From: Chloroflexota bacterium
Lineage (GTDB): Bacteria; Chloroflexota; Anaerolineae; JAAYEA01
Reading direction: 5' to 3'
Assembly (NCBI GenBank): GCA_019873665.1
Contig: JAIOAV010000011.1
Span: 1-63,008 of the forward strand
Length of the DNA stretch: 63,008 nucleotides
Position 1 is the stretch's first letter. Each line of letters begins with the position of its first letter. Shown here piece after piece: positions 1 through 8,952 of the stretch. A program made the position numbers and the translations under genes. The notes under the pieces were generated by a model that made no database searches, was not told where the DNA came from, and saw only the letters and a list, made by a program, of their open reading frames with translations.

Positions 1-169
1 CTCCCGCCTGGCAGCGTTGCAGGAATGCGCCGACGCGCTCCGGTGTTTACTATTCGCGCATCTCGGCGTCCATCTCGGGGCAATAGTGCGAACTGCCGCA
101 GAGCGGATTGCCGCCGGCGATCAGCCGGGTGATCTGATAGTTCCCAAATGGAATCGTCGGGAGTGCCAT
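1..169 (-). pseudogene. Interrupted aldo/keto-reductase-like protein, 5' end only
   Basis: An ATG at 169 has a strong ribosome-binding site (AGGAGG at 182-177). It opens a frame reading MALPTIPFGNYQITRLIAGG, then NPLCGSSHYCPEMDAEMRE, and then two consecutive stop codons, TAG (52-50) and TAA (49-47). The same frame continues TPERVGAFLQRCQAG to the window edge. From memory, related TIM-barrel/aldo-keto-reductase-like proteins have Tyr-Tyr between MRE and TPE, so the stops sit where Tyr codons are expected. It follows the GH2 gene by 75 bases on the same strand. It may be a decayed gene or a sequencing error. The rest lies outside the window. Confidence 0.5.
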
Positions 170-243
170 ACACGAGCCTCCTGCCAGATGATAGAGTGTC
201 CGCCTCAGGCTAGGCTATTCGCCAGTCCCTGTGTCCCCTGCGC

Positions 244-2799
244 TTACTCCCACTCGGTCCACCAGTGTCCGACGCGCAGCTCTTCCGGCGACGGCTTGAC
301 GGTGGACTGGATGTCGATCTCGCGCGCGCCGCCGGCCGACAGATCAAAATAGCTGTCGGAGAAGGCGACCTCGCGCTGAGCCTCCGGCCATAGCAGGTGC
401 AATAACCGGGCAAAGGCATCCGTCTGCACGCGAACGCGCGTCTGCCACCCGCCGGGCACGCGCTGCTGATCCACGATCGTCAGCGCGATCCGGGGTTGCG
501 GCCAGGCGATGTCCCGCCAGCCGTCGGGAAAGTAGATGACACGCGGCAAGGGCTGGCCGTCCGCGGTTGCATCAATGAACAGGTAATCGCCGGTGGCAGC
601 CCGCATGTTCGCCCGCAGCAGAGTGTCAAAGCGCCGCGTCGCGTTTGCGCCGACGTCCAGCGCAGCATCGCGCGACCACACCAGCTCTCCAGCCAGCGTC
701 TCTTGCCCATAGCACAATGTTATGTGCACCGTACACAAGAGATGGTTGCTGAAGAAGAACTCGATCTTGCCCGCGCGCTCCATGACGATCGGCAGCAATG
801 GCGCGCAGGCGCGTTTGGCGGCATAATACGACGGCTTGGGTGTGCGGTAATAGTCAATGATGGACCAGTTGCTGGTCGGCCAGCAGTCGTTGAACATCCA
901 CATCATGGTGCCGCCGTTGTTGGGCCAGTCGCGCCGCGCGCTCTCGAACTCGGCGCGCATCATCTCGAGGTGAGTCGCCTGCCCATACTTGACGTACTTT
1001 TGCAGGGAGTCAATCTCGCCAAAGGTAGCGCCGGCGATCAGCATCGTCTGCTCATAGTGCGGCAGGTTGGCATGGCCGCGCTGGATGTGATAGACCCATG
1101 CCTCGTTGGGCGGCCATAGATTCTCCGGTGCCATGAAACGCCGGAACGATTTGACCGCGCATGGCCCCTGGTCGCAGAACTCGGAGTCAAAGGAACACAC
1201 CTTGTCGAAATGCTCGCGCCATCGCTCCGGGTGGCCTCCACACTCAAAGAGCGCGAACTTCCAGGCAGAGATGTGGCAGTTGCCCGAGTTGGGCATGTTG
1301 CCGGCGTCATCGCGCGATTGCGGGCTGGACTCCACATACGGCACGCCCAGGCCCAGCAAGCCCACCGTGCCACGCAGGATCATGCTATAGATCTGCGGGT
1401 CGTCGCGCAGCCGGTTCACGCGCCAGACATCGTCCATCTCAGCATAGACGCCGGTGTCGGTCTGTGCCGATGTGGCGGGCCGCCCTTGGTAACTCCAGGA
1501 GTAGACATCCTCGTTGCAGCCGCACCAGAGCGCGATGCAGGGATGGTTACGCAGCCGCCGTATCTGCTCATCCGCCTCGGCGATGATCTCGTCGCGCAGC
1601 CGATCCACCGGATAGCCGGTGCTGGCGAACATGAAATCCTGCCACACCATGATCCCCAGCTCGTCGCAGAGGTCATAGAAGATGTCGCGTTCGTAGATGC
1701 CACCGCCCCAGATGCGCAGCATGTTAAAGTTGGCTTCGTGCGCTTTCTGTAGGTAGAAGGCGTACTGCTCGTCGCGCGCCGTGCCAGGCCACAGTTCCAG
1801 CGGTACCCAGTTCCCGCCCTGGCAAAAGATCGGCTCGCCATTGACGACGATATGGAAGGAAAACCCGGGGCCAGCATCAGGGGTGAAGGGTTCCTCGCGG
1901 ATGCTCACTTCGCGCAGCCCCAGCCGCCCGCGCCGCACATCCGCCACAGCACCGCCCACGCGCAGCTCCACCACATAGTCATAGAGCGGCTGCGCGCCGT
2001 AGCCATTTGGATACCAGAGCTGTGGGTCGGGAATTTGCAGGGTGGTGTACGACTTGTAGCGGTCGCGGCAGACGGTGGTCTGCAGGCTCGCGCCATGCCC
2101 CGTGAGCGTTACGACGATCTCGTAGCCCGCCTCTTTGGCGGCGCGGGAGACCTCGAAGAACATATCCACGCGACCAGAGCAAAAGGGCTGCACGGCGAAA
2201 TCAACCAGGCGGGCGGCGTTATCCAGCTCCAGCCAGACATCGCCCGCCAGGCCCCAAGATGGCAACGGCAGCGCCCAGTCCCAGCCAAAGCAGAACTGTG
2301 GCTTGCGCAAAAAGGCGCGGCGTCCCTTCCAGCCTGCCAGCTCATCCAAGCGCGGCCCGCCCAGCAACTGGTCAATGGACGGGAAGCGAAGCAGGAGCGT
2401 GTTTATGCCATCCCGCAACAAGTCGCCCACGGGGAAGCGGAAAGTGCGGAAGGCATTTTTCATCGTGCCGAGATAACGATCGTTCAGCCAGAGGTCGGCG
2501 TGCCCGTCCACGCCGCTCAGACACAGATCTGCCTGGCCGCTGGCGAGGCGCGCCGCGTCGAATTCCAGCCGATACCACCACTCCTGGCCGGTTACCCAAT
2601 AGCACTGCCGCGCCTGCGTGTCATAGTGTGGGTTGGGTATCCTACCGTGTGCCACGAGCGCAGCATTCACATCGCCCGGCACATCCACGGCCATCCAACC
2701 TTCCGCCAGCGGATCGGGCGGGGCCACCTCTGCCACCGACATGGCTTGCGGGTCGCGGCCCCACAGTTTCCAGCCTGCCGTCAGTTCGATCCTGTGCAT
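244..2799 (-). CDS. Glycoside hydrolase family 2, beta-mannosidase type
   Basis: This 851-residue protein has the GH2 layout: an N-terminal jelly-roll domain opening with GWKLWGRD, immunoglobulin-like linker domains, a central TIM barrel and C-terminal beta domains. The barrel carries the two expected carboxylates: the acid/base Glu near residue 430 in WCGCNEDVYSW and the nucleophile Glu near residue 540 in FDSEF. Length and motif order fit beta-mannosidases (removal of terminal beta-D-mannose) better than beta-galactosidases. There is no clear signal peptide, so it probably acts in the cytoplasm on imported mannosides. The ATG at 2799 follows an AAGGGGGAT ribosome-binding site. The exact substrate is inferred from family resemblance. 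Confidence 0.85.
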   Translation of the reverse strand: MHRIELTAGWKLWGRDPQAMSVAEVAPPDPLAEGWMAVDVPGDVNAALVAHGRIPNPHYDTQARQCYWVTGQEWWYRLEFDAARLASGQADLCLSGVDGHADLWLNDRYLGTMKNAFRTFRFPVGDLLRDGINTLLLRFPSIDQLLGGPRLDELAGWKGRRAFLRKPQFCFGWDWALPLPSWGLAGDVWLELDNAARLVDFAVQPFCSGRVDMFFEVSRAAKEAGYEIVVTLTGHGASLQTTVCRDRYKSYTTLQIPDPQLWYPNGYGAQPLYDYVVELRVGGAVADVRRGRLGLREVSIREEPFTPDAGPGFSFHIVVNGEPIFCQGGNWVPLELWPGTARDEQYAFYLQKAHEANFNMLRIWGGGIYERDIFYDLCDELGIMVWQDFMFASTGYPVDRLRDEIIAEADEQIRRLRNHPCIALWCGCNEDVYSWSYQGRPATSAQTDTGVYAEMDDVWRVNRLRDDPQIYSMILRGTVGLLGLGVPYVESSPQSRDDAGNMPNSGNCHISAWKFALFECGGHPERWREHFDKVCSFDSEFCDQGPCAVKSFRRFMAPENLWPPNEAWVYHIQRGHANLPHYEQTMLIAGATFGEIDSLQKYVKYGQATHLEMMRAEFESARRDWPNNGGTMMWMFNDCWPTSNWSIIDYYRTPKPSYYAAKRACAPLLPIVMERAGKIEFFFSNHLLCTVHITLCYGQETLAGELVWSRDAALDVGANATRRFDTLLRANMRAATGDYLFIDATADGQPLPRVIYFPDGWRDIAWPQPRIALTIVDQQRVPGGWQTRVRVQTDAFARLLHLLWPEAQREVAFSDSYFDLSAGGAREIDIQSTVKPSPEELRVGHWWTEWE

Positions 2800-2835
2800 T
2801 CGGTATCCCCCTTCAGGATAGGGTGTTGCATATCG

Positions 2836-4023
2836 CTATGAAAGAGCGGCTAATGCCTCCTGCAGGTCTGCAAGGAGGTCTTCGGTATCCTCGATGCCGA
2901 CGGAATAGCGCACCAATCCCTCCGGGATGCCCAGCGCAGCCCGCTCCTCCGGCGTGCACTCCACATGGCTGGTCGTGGCAGGGGGGCCGGCCACTGTCTC
3001 CACTGGACCGAGATTGGCGGCCAGATGCGCGTAGCGGAGCCGCGGCAGAAAGGCGCGCACGGCGTCGTAGCCGCCCTTGAGCATGAAGCTGAGCACGCCG
3101 CCGTAGCCGCGCATTTGCCGCGCCGCGATATCGTGATGCTCGTGCGACTCCAGGCCAGGATAAAACACAGCAGCGACCTGCGGCTGAGCCTGTAGGAAAC
3201 GGGCAATGCGCAGCGCGCTCTCGTTCTGCTGGCGGACGCGCAGGTGCAATGTCTTCATGCCGCGCAGCAGCAAATACGCCGCCATCGGGTCGAGCGTCGC
3301 GCCATTGATCTCGCGAAAATGATAGATGCGCTCCACTAGCTCATGGCCGCCGCACACCACGCCGCCCAGGGCGTCGGCATGGCCGCCTAGGAACTTGGTC
3401 GCGCTGTGCAACACGAGATCGGCACCCAGTGCCAGCGGGTTCTGGTTGATCGGTGTGGCAAAGGTGTTGTCCACCACCGCCAGCGCGCCCACGCGATGCG
3501 CCGCCGCGCAGAGCCGCGCCAGGTCCACGATCTTGAGCGTCGGGTTAGTGGGGCTTTCCAGATAGACGACCCGACAACCCTGGGCGACCTCGGCCTCGAT
3601 GGCATCGTGGTCGCCCGTCGTGCAGAGAGTGGCAGCGATGCCAAAGCGGGGCAAGAACTCGATGAACAGCTTGCTCGTCCCACCATAGCTGTCCTTGATC
3701 GAGACGACGCGATCGCCCGGCGAGAGGAGGGTAAAAAGGGTGTTGCTGATGGCAGCCATGCCGGTGGCAAAGCTCGTCGCGGCCGCCGCACCTTCCAGCA
3801 GGCGCACCTTTTCCTCGAACACCTCGACGGTTGGATTGCTGTTGCGGCTGTAGATGTGGCCAGGTCGCTCCCCTTTCGCCACCGCGCACCAGGCATCCAC
3901 GTCCGCATAGCCGAACGATACGCTGTGCACCACCGGTACCTGCGTCGCGCCCTGCCACATCGGCCCTTCCTCGCCGCCCCAGACGGCGCGCGTGCCCATC
4001 CGTGGCTCCTCTTGATTCGCCAT
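2836..4023 (-). CDS. Cys/Met-metabolism PLP enzyme (cystathionine gamma-synthase/lyase family)
   Basis: A 395-residue fold-type I PLP enzyme of the trans-sulfuration family. The PLP-binding lysine is Lys210 in HSATKFLGGH. Other family signatures are YSRNSNPT near residue 59, the cofactor loop ATGMAAI, and VDNTFATP ahead of the lysine. Such enzymes make or cleave cystathionine, or sulfhydrylate O-acylhomoserine; sequence alone does not choose among these. I start at 4023 (MANQEEPRM), not the upstream in-frame ATG, because GGAGGAGAAG directly precedes it and the upstream ATG would overlap the promoter. It is divergent from the aromatic operon. Confidence 0.85.
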   Translation of the reverse strand: MANQEEPRMGTRAVWGGEEGPMWQGATQVPVVHSVSFGYADVDAWCAVAKGERPGHIYSRNSNPTVEVFEEKVRLLEGAAAATSFATGMAAISNTLFTLLSPGDRVVSIKDSYGGTSKLFIEFLPRFGIAATLCTTGDHDAIEAEVAQGCRVVYLESPTNPTLKIVDLARLCAAAHRVGALAVVDNTFATPINQNPLALGADLVLHSATKFLGGHADALGGVVCGGHELVERIYHFREINGATLDPMAAYLLLRGMKTLHLRVRQQNESALRIARFLQAQPQVAAVFYPGLESHEHHDIAARQMRGYGGVLSFMLKGGYDAVRAFLPRLRYAHLAANLGPVETVAGPPATTSHVECTPEERAALGIPEGLVRYSVGIEDTEDLLADLQEALAALS

Positions 4024-4056
4024 GGTCTTCTCCTCCACACGCAAGGCTCTGCCAGC

Positions 4057-4084
4057 ATTATACCGCAAGCGGCAGAAACCACAA
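4057..4084 (-). promoter_or_regulatory. Promoter of the PLP-enzyme gene
   Basis: On the minus strand TTGTGG (4084-4079) and TATAAT (4062-4057) are separated by 16 bases, ahead of the ATG at 4023. The -10 box is perfect and the -35 box is weak. It lies back to back with the aromatic-operon promoter. Confidence 0.6.
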
Positions 4085-4108
4085 CCCGGTGAGGTTCTCG
4101 CATCATAT

Positions 4109-4137
4109 TTGACTTGACGGTGGATATGTGGTATGAT
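4109..4137 (+). promoter_or_regulatory. Promoter of the aromatic amino acid operon
   Basis: TTGACT (4109-4114) and TATGAT (4132-4137) have an ideal 17-base spacer. The expected start near 4144 leaves about 20 bases of leader before the leader-peptide ATG at 4164. A second TTGACG overlaps at 4114-4119 but would be too close to the -10 box. Confidence 0.8.
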
Positions 4138-4163
4138 TTTATTAATTCATCAGGAAGGCTACC

Positions 4164-4334
4164 ATGCAGAGTTACGATATGGCCACACGGCCAACAGGCA
4201 AGCAGGTCGCCGATCCCGCCAGCAGCGCTAGCGGGTCCATGTCGTGCTGTGCGTTTTCCGGGCGCGCGTTCTTTTTTGCCTACTACTTTTATGCGTACTT
4301 CTATGGGCAGAACGCTTCGCGTCCGGAAGGTTGA
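4164..4334 (+). CDS. Phe/Tyr attenuation leader peptide, 56 aa
   Basis: This short frame has an AGGAAGG ribosome-binding site (4152-4158), starts at ATG 4164 and ends at TGA 4332-4334. Residues 36-48 read FFFAYYFYAYFYG: five Phe and five Tyr codons within twelve, coded by 4269-4304. An intrinsic terminator follows 34 bases after the stop, and then aroH, the first gene of a complete Phe/Tyr operon. Phe-rich leaders such as PheL of enterobacteria couple charged-tRNA supply to transcription by ribosome stalling. The same role is inferred here, sensing both Phe and Tyr. The first 35 residues contain only one Tyr and two Phe and look unremarkable. It is longer than classical leader peptides; internal ATGs at 4179 and 4239 have poorer ribosome-binding sites. 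Confidence 0.88.
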   Translation: MQSYDMATRPTGKQVADPASSASGSMSCCAFSGRAFFFAYYFYAYFYGQNASRPEG

Positions 4335-4368
4335 GCAAGCCTGATTGAGCGAAATAGGCGAGTAGACC

Positions 4369-4403
4369 AAAGGCGTGGAGCAAGAAAACCCCACGCCTTT
4401 TTT
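4369..4403 (+). terminator. Attenuator terminator upstream of aroH
   Basis: GGCGTGG (4372-4378) pairs with CCACGCC (4391-4397), extended by AAA/TTT, followed by a T run (4398-4403). It lies between the leader-peptide stop and aroH, so it would end transcription before the operon unless an alternative fold forms. ACGCTT at 4312-4317, just after the aromatic codons, can pair with AGGCGT at 4371-4376 in the terminator's 5' arm, and GCGT at 4293-4296 could sequester it. This pairing is short and tentative. Confidence 0.85.
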
Positions 4404-4432
4404 GTTACCTGTTTCTCGCAGAGGAGGGATAT

Positions 4433-4795
4433 ATGGCCTGTCGAGGCGTGCGCGGCGCAACCACGGTGGAGGAGAACCGCGCAGAGGCGATCTGGGAGGC
4501 GACGCGTGAGCTGCTGGCCGCGATGGTCGGCGCGAATGGCATCCGTCCAGAGGATGTGGCCAGCGTGATCTTTACGTTGACGACGGACCTGGATGCAGCC
4601 TTTCCGGCGCGGGCAGCCCGTGATCTGGGCTGGGCCGAGGTGCCGCTGCTCGATGCGCTGGAGATACCGGTGCCCGGCAGCCTGGCGCGCTGCATCCGCG
4701 TCCTACTGCACTGGAACACCGACAGGCCGCAGCACGATATCCAACACATATACCTGCGCCGGGCAGAAGCCCTGCGACCGGATCTCAAACAATAG
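4433..4795 (+). CDS. aroH: Chorismate mutase, AroH class
   Basis: Converts chorismate to prephenate, the shared step to Phe and Tyr. At 120 residues it matches the small monofunctional Bacillus-type AroH trimer. The active-site residues known in that family have counterparts here: Arg7 (RGATT), Glu77, Arg89, Tyr107 and Arg115, each within one position of the Bacillus numbering. The ATG follows GAGGAGGG. It is the first structural gene after the attenuator, so its expression should respond directly to Phe/Tyr-tRNA charging. pheA follows after 43 bases with its own GAGGAGG site. Confidence 0.92.
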   Translation: MACRGVRGATTVEENRAEAIWEATRELLAAMVGANGIRPEDVASVIFTLTTDLDAAFPARAARDLGWAEVPLLDALEIPVPGSLARCIRVLLHWNTDRPQHDIQHIYLRRAEALRPDLKQ

Positions 4796-4838
4796 CGATG
4801 CGCTCGCCAGATGGGCGCGATGAGAGGAGGCATTCCCC

Positions 4839-5762
4839 ATGACGGTTGTGGCGTTTCAGGGAGAAGAAGGGGCCTATTCACAAGAGGCCATCTATCAGGC
4901 GTTCGGCCCACAGGTGGGCACATTGCCGTGCCGCACTTTCGAGGCGATCTTTGACGCGGTGGAGAGCGGCAAGGCCGATTTCGGCGCGCTGCCGGTGGAA
5001 AATTCAACCGCGGGCTCCATCAACCAGGCTTACGATCTCCTGCTGGATCATGACCTGAAGATCTGGCAGGAGGTGAACTACCGGGTGCGTCACTGCCTGC
5101 TCGGCAGCCCGAGGACCAGGATGGAGGACGTGCGGCGTGTCTATTCTCACCCCCAGGCGCTGGCGCAGTGCGAGCGTTACTTGACCAGCCGGGGGCTGGA
5201 GCCGGTGGCCGCGTACGACACGGCGGGCAGCGCCAAGGAGCTAGCCGCGAACCCGCGGCCAGATGTCGCCGTGATCGCCAGTCGCCTCGCCGCCGACATC
5301 TATGGCCTCGCCATTCTCGATACGGATATCGAGGACCTCAACTTTAACTACACGCGCTTCTTTATTATCGGCGGCAAAGAGCCACCCCGCGCGGCGCGGA
5401 ACAAGACCTCGCTCGTCTTTGCTGTGCGCCACGAACCCGGCGCATTGTACAACTGCCTGGGCGAGCTGGCGAGCAACGGTATCAATCTGACGAAGCTCGA
5501 ATCGCGCCCGCGCCGCAACAAGCCGTGGCACTACGTCTTTTATGTTGATCTGGAGGGACACTGGCAGGATCCAAGCTGCCGGCGCGCGTTGGTCGGCTTG
5601 CTCCACAGGACTTCTTTTGTCAAGCTGCTCGGCTCCTATCCCGCGGCGCCCATGCCGGAGCAGGTGGAAGAGCCGACAGAAACGTCTGAAGGCTCATTGG
5701 GGATCGGAGGCGAAGAGGATGATCATCGTGATGAAAATGGGAGCGTCCAAGGAGCAAATTGA
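4839..5762 (+). CDS. pheA: Prephenate dehydratase with ACT domain
   Basis: Converts prephenate to phenylpyruvate, the Phe branch. Residues 1-180 form the two-lobed dehydratase domain, with FQGEEGAYS at the N-terminus and the conserved TRFFIIG at its end. Residues about 195-275 form an ACT domain with the GALYNCL and LTKLESRP segments that bind Phe for feedback inhibition. It is monofunctional; the mutase is the separate aroH gene. The last 30 residues are acidic and look non-conserved, and their DNA overlaps the start of aroF by 44 bases in another frame. The ribosome-binding site is GAGGAGG. Confidence 0.93.
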   Translation: MTVVAFQGEEGAYSQEAIYQAFGPQVGTLPCRTFEAIFDAVESGKADFGALPVENSTAGSINQAYDLLLDHDLKIWQEVNYRVRHCLLGSPRTRMEDVRRVYSHPQALAQCERYLTSRGLEPVAAYDTAGSAKELAANPRPDVAVIASRLAADIYGLAILDTDIEDLNFNYTRFFIIGGKEPPRAARNKTSLVFAVRHEPGALYNCLGELASNGINLTKLESRPRRNKPWHYVFYVDLEGHWQDPSCRRALVGLLHRTSFVKLLGSYPAAPMPEQVEEPTETSEGSLGIGGEEDDHRDENGSVQGAN

Positions 5763-6732
5763 GGCCGTGGTGGCGCGCATCCGCGCGAATGGCTGCCAGC
5801 CGCACCTGTCGCAAGGGGTGGAGCGCACTATCATCGGCGTCGTCGGCGACGAGCGTCAGTTCAACCCCGATCACTTTCAGATGATGGAAGGGGTGGAGAA
5901 AACGATGCGCGTGGTGCGCCCGTTCAAGCTAGCCAGCCGCGAGTTTCACCCGGAGACCACTCAGGTCCGCTTTAACGGCACGATCGTCGGCGGCGACAAG
6001 ATCACTATGATAGCGGGGCCGTGCGCCGTGGAAAGCCTGGAGCAGACGCGGGAGATCGCGCTGGCGCTCAAGGCAGAGGGCGTATCCGTGCTGCGCGGCG
6101 GCGCGTTCAAGCCGCGCACCTCGCCCTATAGCTTTCAGGGACTGGGCCGCGAAGGGCTGGAGATTCTGGCACAGGTGCGTGAAGAAACCGGCATGGCGAT
6201 CGTTACCGAGGTGATGGACCCGAAGGATGTGGAGATGGTGTCGGAGCACGCCGACGTGCTGCAGATCGGGGCGCGGAACATGCAGAATTACGCGCTGCTC
6301 CATGCTGTTGGGCGGCTGGGGCGGCCGGTCCTGCTCAAACGCGGCATGATGTCCACCATCGAAGAGCTGCTGATGTCCGCCGAGTACGTCCTGTCGCACG
6401 GTAACAACAATGTCATGGTCTGCGAGCGCGGCATTCGCACCTTTGAGACTTACACGCGCAACACGCTGGACATCAACGCGGTGCCAGCGATCAAGCAGCT
6501 CTCGCATCTGCCGGTGCTGGTGGACCCCAGCCATGGCACGGGGCGCTGGGAGCTGGTCAAGCCGATCGCCAAGGCGGCCATCGCCGCTGGCGCCGATGGT
6601 CTCATCATCGAGGTGCACCCGCAGCCGGAGCTGGCCCTTTCCGATGGCGCGCAATCTCTCAAGCCGGACAAGTTCCGCGACCTGATGCGCGAACTGCGAC
6701 CGCTGGCAGCGGCGCTGGGGAGAAGCATCTGA
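5719..6732 (+). CDS. aroF: DAHP synthase, type I-beta with ferredoxin-like domain
   Basis: Condenses phosphoenolpyruvate and erythrose 4-phosphate, the entry step of the shikimate pathway. Residues 1-70 ([18 protein letters not shown]) form the small ferredoxin-like regulatory domain of the Thermotoga/Bacillus type, which confers feedback inhibition by aromatic amino acids in that family. The barrel follows with [27 protein letters not shown] and VDPSHGTG. I start at ATG 5719, preceded by GGAGGCGAAGAG, giving 338 residues; upstream in-frame sequence is only pheA read out of frame. The start therefore lies inside pheA. Confidence 0.93.
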   Translation: MIIVMKMGASKEQIEAVVARIRANGCQPHLSQGVERTIIGVVGDERQFNPDHFQMMEGVEKTMRVVRPFKLASREFHPETTQVRFNGTIVGGDKITMIAGPCAVESLEQTREIALALKAEGVSVLRGGAFKPRTSPYSFQGLGREGLEILAQVREETGMAIVTEVMDPKDVEMVSEHADVLQIGARNMQNYALLHAVGRLGRPVLLKRGMMSTIEELLMSAEYVLSHGNNNVMVCERGIRTFETYTRNTLDINAVPAIKQLSHLPVLVDPSHGTGRWELVKPIAKAAIAAGADGLIIEVHPQPELALSDGAQSLKPDKFRDLMRELRPLAAALGRSI

Positions 6733-7631
6733 TGGCCGCGGAAACGGAGCCTCCCTTTGCGTTACGCGGCGCGGATGTAACCATCGTCGGGCTGGGATTG
6801 ATCGGAGGCTCGCTGGCATGGGCGCTGCGCGAGCGGCAACTCTGTCGCCATGTGAACGGTGTAACACGTCGGCCAGAGAGCATCGGCGAGGCGCTGGAGC
6901 GCGGTGTGGTGGATTGGGCCACGACCGATTTGGCCGCCGGCGTCGGCGGGGCGGACATCGTCGTGCTGGCTGCGCCGGTGCGCACCATCTTGCGGCAGAT
7001 CCCGCTCGTAGCGACATGGCTCAAGCCCGGATGCGTGCTCCTGGATGTAGGCAGCACAAAGGAGGCAGTTGTCGCGGCGATGGCGCTGCTGCCATCCCAT
7101 GTGCAACCGATCGGCGGCCACCCGATGTGTGGCAAGGAGAAGAATGGCCTCGCTGCCGCGGATCCGGCGCTATTCGAGGGCGCACCCTTTGTGCTGACAC
7201 CGCTGACCCGCACCGCGCCAGAAGCGGTGGCACTGGCGGAAGAGATGGCACGTGGCATCGGAGCGCACCCGATGATCCTGGAACCAGGTCGCCATGACCG
7301 GCTAGTAGCAGCGGTGAGTCACTTGCCATATCTCCTGTCTGCCGCCTTGATGTCCGTCGCACTTCAGGTTGGCGGCACGGATGAAGCCCTCTGGGCACTC
7401 GCGGCCAGCGGCTTTCGCGATACATCGCGGCTGGCCGCCTCCGATGTGCAGATGATGGCCGACATCCTGCTCACCAATCGGCAGGCGGTCGGCGAAATGG
7501 CGCAGCGCTGCAGCGCCGCGCTGGAGCGACTGGCCGCGCTGATCGCCAGGGATGACGAGGTAGCGCTGAAGGCAACCCTCTCGCCCCTGCAAGCGCAGCG
7601 GGGCGGGATGTTCCAAGGGGGCAGATCATGA
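6732..7631 (+). CDS. tyrA: Prephenate dehydrogenase
   Basis: Oxidatively decarboxylates prephenate to 4-hydroxyphenylpyruvate, the Tyr branch. The N-terminal Rossmann domain shows VGLGLIGGS near residue 19 and VLLDVGSTK. The catalytic-region signature [12 protein letters not shown] is near residue 127, followed by the helical dimerisation domain. There is no mutase or ACT domain at 299 residues. Its ATG shares one base with the aroF stop codon and its end overlaps aroA by ATGA, so translation is probably coupled. Confidence 0.92.
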   Translation: MAAETEPPFALRGADVTIVGLGLIGGSLAWALRERQLCRHVNGVTRRPESIGEALERGVVDWATTDLAAGVGGADIVVLAAPVRTILRQIPLVATWLKPGCVLLDVGSTKEAVVAAMALLPSHVQPIGGHPMCGKEKNGLAAADPALFEGAPFVLTPLTRTAPEAVALAEEMARGIGAHPMILEPGRHDRLVAAVSHLPYLLSAALMSVALQVGGTDEALWALAASGFRDTSRLAASDVQMMADILLTNRQAVGEMAQRCSAALERLAALIARDDEVALKATLSPLQAQRGGMFQGGRS

Positions 7632-8950
7632 TCTGGGTCGTCGCACAAGCGGAGCGTGTAAAGGGGGATCTCACTGTGCCGGGGGACAAGTCCATCTCGC
7701 ACCGCGCCACTCTGCTGGGCGCGCTCGCCACCGGCGAGACGCGGATCGCGAACTTCCTGCGATCAGCGGACTGCATGGCGACGATCCGTTGCCTCCGTGC
7801 GCTGGGGATCACGATAGAAGAAGACGCAGAAGCTGAAGAGGGAGTCGGTCGCCTGGTTGTCCATGGCCGTGGGCTACGCGGGCTACAGGCCCCACAAGAT
7901 ATGCTGGACTGCGGCGGCTCCGGCACGACCATGCGCCTCCTGGCGGGCATCCTCGCCGGGCAGTCTTTTGCCAGCGTTCTGACCGGCAACGAGGCGCTAC
8001 GACGGCGTCCGATGGCGCGCATTATCGAGCCGCTGCGGCGCATGGGCGCGACGATCTCCGGTGTGGACGGCGACCGCCTGCCGCCACTCTATGTTCAGGG
8101 GGGCGCACTGCACGGCATGGCCTATCACCTGCCGGTGGCCAGCGCGCAGGTCAAATCAGCGATCCTGCTGGCCGCGCTCTATGCCAAGGGCCCGACGCTT
8201 CTCCACGAGCCTGCGCCGTCGCGCGATCACACGGAGCGCATGTTGAAAGCAATGGGTATCAGCCTGGATACGGCCGGCACGCAGATCGTGCTGGACCCTG
8301 TGCCAGCGGCGGATAAGCCTCTCCCGCCGTTGGATATCGCCGTGCCCGGCGACCTATCCTCCGCGGCCTTTTTCATCGTGGCTGCGTGCCTCTTGCCAGA
8401 CTCGTTCGTGCGCGTGCGCGATGTCGGCGTTAATCCCACGCGGACCGGGCTGTTGGATGTGTTGCGCGGCATGGGAGCGCAAATCATCATCGAGAATGAA
8501 CGGCTAGTGAGCGGGGAACCGGTAGCGGACATCGTCGCCCGCTCCAGCAGGTTGCGTGGGGTGACGATCGGGGGCGATCTCGTGCCGCGCATGATTGACG
8601 AGTTCCCGATCTTGGCCGTCGCCGCGACGCAGGCGGAAGGGATCACCCATGTGCGCGAGGCAGCCGAGCTGCGCGTCAAGGAGAGCGACCGCATTGCCGC
8701 CATCGTCAGCCAGCTCACCCGTCTTGGCGCGCGCATTGAGGAACGCCACGATGGCTTTGTCATCTATGGCCCCACGCCCCTCTGCGGCGCTGAAGTTGAC
8801 GCCCACCGCGACCATCGCCTCGCCATGAGCCTAGCGGTCGCCGGGCTGGTGGCCACAGGGCGCACCAGCATCGAGGGCGCCGAGTCTATCCCCGATTCGT
8901 TCCCTGGCTTTGAGCGGCAGCTTGACGCCATCGTTGGGAGGAGCGTCTAG
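7628..8950 (+). CDS. aroA: EPSP synthase (3-phosphoshikimate 1-carboxyvinyltransferase)
   Basis: Transfers enolpyruvyl from phosphoenolpyruvate to shikimate 3-phosphate. Signatures: GDKSISHRATLLGAL near residue 18, FLRSADCMAT, DCGGSGTTMRLLAG near residue 96, and the C-terminal LRVKESDR and DHRLAMSLAVAGL. The 440-residue length is normal for two-domain EPSP synthases. The ATG overlaps the tyrA stop by four bases and aroE begins two bases after its end. I did not attempt to assign a glyphosate sensitivity class. Confidence 0.94.
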   Translation: MIWVVAQAERVKGDLTVPGDKSISHRATLLGALATGETRIANFLRSADCMATIRCLRALGITIEEDAEAEEGVGRLVVHGRGLRGLQAPQDMLDCGGSGTTMRLLAGILAGQSFASVLTGNEALRRRPMARIIEPLRRMGATISGVDGDRLPPLYVQGGALHGMAYHLPVASAQVKSAILLAALYAKGPTLLHEPAPSRDHTERMLKAMGISLDTAGTQIVLDPVPAADKPLPPLDIAVPGDLSSAAFFIVAACLLPDSFVRVRDVGVNPTRTGLLDVLRGMGAQIIIENERLVSGEPVADIVARSSRLRGVTIGGDLVPRMIDEFPILAVAATQAEGITHVREAAELRVKESDRIAAIVSQLTRLGARIEERHDGFVIYGPTPLCGAEVDAHRDHRLAMSLAVAGLVATGRTSIEGAESIPDSFPGFERQLDAIVGRSV

Positions 8951-8952
8951 CA

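Noticed and set aside
47-52. TAG read through as pyrrolysine or by suppression
   Set aside because: TAA follows immediately in frame, so reading through both would be needed; a pseudogene or sequence error is simpler.
4114-4119. TTGACG as an alternative -35 box for the aromatic operon
   Set aside because: Its spacer to TATGAT would be only 12 bases; TTGACT at 4109-4114 gives the ideal 17.
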